Made by a program: the position numbers and the translations under genes
NCBI GenBank assembly: GCA_020025075.1
Contig: JAHHSR010000040.1
Span: 1 to 14,729 of the forward strand
Length of the DNA stretch: 14,729 bases
Source: Pectinatus sp.
GTDB taxonomy: Bacteria; Bacillota; Negativicutes; Selenomonadales; Selenomonadaceae
Reading direction: 5' to 3'
Part shown: piece by piece, positions 13,841 through 14,729 of the stretch
How the letters are laid out: each line of letters begins with the position of its first letter
Numbering within the stretch: position 1 is the stretch's first letter
The notes under the pieces: model-generated
What the model was told of the DNA's origin: nothing
The model's input: only the letters and a program-made list of their open reading frames with translations
The model's database searches: none

Positions 13841-14532
13841 TGGTCATTCGCATGGAACTGACAAAAGGGGCACCAGTGCGCTATATCTCTCATCTGGATT
13901 ATGCTGGCCTTTTACAGCGCGCCATTCGCCGCGCTCAAATTCCTGCGGCTTATTCAGAAGGTTTTAATCCGCATATGAAATTATCCTTTGCCTCGGCTCT
14001 GCCCCTCGGCATGACGGCAAAATCCGTCTATGCCGATTTGGAGCTGAAAAAGCAGATGCCGGTTGGAAAATTTTGTGCTGTTTTAAATGAAGCGCTTTTA
14101 CCGGGTGTAATGCTCTTGCGCGCCGTTATTTTGCCGGAAGGAAAAAAGGAAACGCTTGCCTCTTTGGCAACGCAAGCCGTCTATCTTGCAACTTTGCCCA
14201 ATGTAACAGCCGAAGAGGCCGAAAGGGCCGTAGCTGAATTTAATGCGGCGCAAGGACTTTATTGTGAGCGGGAAAAGAAGGTAAAGAGCAAAAAACGCCA
14301 TGTAAAGCCGCAGGTGGTCAAAAAGACGCTTCTTTTAGATGACTACCTTTTGGCGCCGCTTTCTTTGGAAAATGGTCTACTGCGCCTTTCCCTGAAGGTT
14401 TCGCAAGGCGGCTCGATAAAACCGAGCGAGGTTTTGGGCGTCTTTCATGACCAGTTCTTGCCCCAACTCGACCTTGCTGATGTGATGCTCGAGCGGCAGG
14501 CGCTCTTGCACGATGACAAGAGCATTTTTTAG
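13840..14532 (+). CDS. DUF2344 / TIGR03936 radical-SAM-linked protein
   Basis: A 230-residue protein of unknown function that is almost always encoded after, or fused to, the TIGR03960 radical SAM protein. The family pattern is clear near the N-terminus: VRYISHLDYAGLLQRAIRRA (about 14-33), then YSEGFNPHMKLSFASALPLG. The middle is basic (KKVKSKKRHVKPQVVKK, about 143-159), suggesting contact with nucleic acid or an acidic surface. The ATG at 13840 overlaps the upstream TGA. A TTG three bases earlier is an alternative, and AAAGGA lies 8-11 bases before them. It is the last gene before a strong terminator. Confidence 0.92.
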   Translation: MVIRMELTKGAPVRYISHLDYAGLLQRAIRRAQIPAAYSEGFNPHMKLSFASALPLGMTAKSVYADLELKKQMPVGKFCAVLNEALLPGVMLLRAVILPEGKKETLASLATQAVYLATLPNVTAEEAERAVAEFNAAQGLYCEREKKVKSKKRHVKPQVVKKTLLLDDYLLAPLSLENGLLRLSLKVSQGGSIKPSEVLGVFHDQFLPQLDLADVMLERQALLHDDKSIF

Positions 14533-14609
14533 TATCTGAGTGAATTCTCCTTATGCTTTTGGTAAGGTAGAAAGTTTATAGAATGGAAGATAAAGGCCAA
14601 TAAAAATCG

Positions 14610-14641
14610 AAAAAAAGCATTGCTATAGCAATGCTTTTTTT
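14610..14641. terminator. Bidirectional rho-independent terminator
   Basis: This is a 32-base perfect palindrome: seven A, then GCATTGCTA mirrored by TAGCAATGC, then seven T. On either strand it gives a stem closed by a U-run, so it ends the radical SAM/DUF2344 transcript and would stop transcription coming from the right. Between it and the DUF2344 stop (14533-14609) I see no other element. Confidence 0.92.
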
Positions 14642-14703
14642 ATGTAAATAAGAGTATTTGGTAAACAATAGAAGCATTTATTTTATCATAATCCGCCAGA
14701 AGA

Positions 14704-14724
14704 CTCCTTCCTCTTAGGTGGGAG
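14704..14724 (+). other. IS200/IS605-like (TnpB/omega-RNA type) end hairpin
   Basis: CTCCTTCCT (14704-14712) pairs with AGGTGGGAG (14716-14724) around a CTT loop, with one T-T mismatch and one wobble, and is followed by ATGAA. This layout resembles the right-end hairpin of IS200/IS605 elements, which in TnpB systems is also the 3' part of the guide RNA scaffold. No tnpB precedes it here; the nearest gene to the left is the DUF2344 gene. It could be a solo or decayed end, or part of an element beginning at the window edge. Confidence 0.35.
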
Positions 14725-14729
14725 ATGAA

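Noticed and set aside
14660..14726. A possible TnpB C-terminal fragment ending just after the right-edge hairpin.
   Set aside because: Only about 19 codons are open before an upstream stop and no conserved TnpB residues are visible, so there is no coding evidence.

Overview
The window suggests a moderate-GC, diderm Firmicute (Negativicutes, Selenomonadales/Veillonellales-like). This is inferred from gene content and order: Tat genes joined to UbiD/UbiA quinone genes and folD-fhs, coaD followed by a clostridial-type coiled-coil protein, and a TIGR03960 radical SAM / DUF2344 pair. Ribosome-binding sites are strong and purine-rich, and TTG starts are frequent. I see no tRNA, rRNA, CRISPR array, intact transposase or prophage gene. 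Nearly all of the window is housekeeping metabolism.

Minus-strand block (257-7777). A prenyl diphosphate synthase gene (6806-7777) has its own promoter with an inverted-repeat operator. Next comes a compact run transcribed leftwards: tatA (6252-6539), a second tatA (6000-6194), tatC, a UbiD-type decarboxylase, a UbiA-type prenyltransferase, folD and fhs. The last five genes overlap or sit within 64 nt of each other, and a terminator-like hairpin lies between the two tatA genes. The run joins protein export for folded redox enzymes, quinone ring prenylation and decarboxylation (the upstream synthase could make the side chain), and tetrahydrofolate one-carbon metabolism. It ends at a modest hairpin near 221-247, which overlaps an opposite-facing promoter carrying a perfect 12-bp palindrome.

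Plus-strand block (8049-14532). nadE (glutamine-dependent NAD synthetase) has its own promoter. A second clear promoter (9956-9984) drives rsmD, coaD and a coiled-coil protein gene, closed by a hairpin at 11773-11798. A radical SAM / DUF2344 pair follows (11915-14532). Its first gene has its ribosome-binding site buried in a perfect 14-bp hairpin, and a strong bidirectional terminator (14610-14641) closes the pair.

Window edges. Both ends carry short sequences resembling the terminal hairpins of IS200/IS605-type elements (about 18-45 and 14704-14724), with no transposase gene attached.

The most interesting points are regulatory and architectural: the RBS-occluding hairpin, the intra-operon terminator between tatA genes, the structured and doubly promoted tat leader, the unusual motif in UbiA, and the poorly understood radical SAM and coiled-coil genes. 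I found no convincing wholly new multi-gene system.
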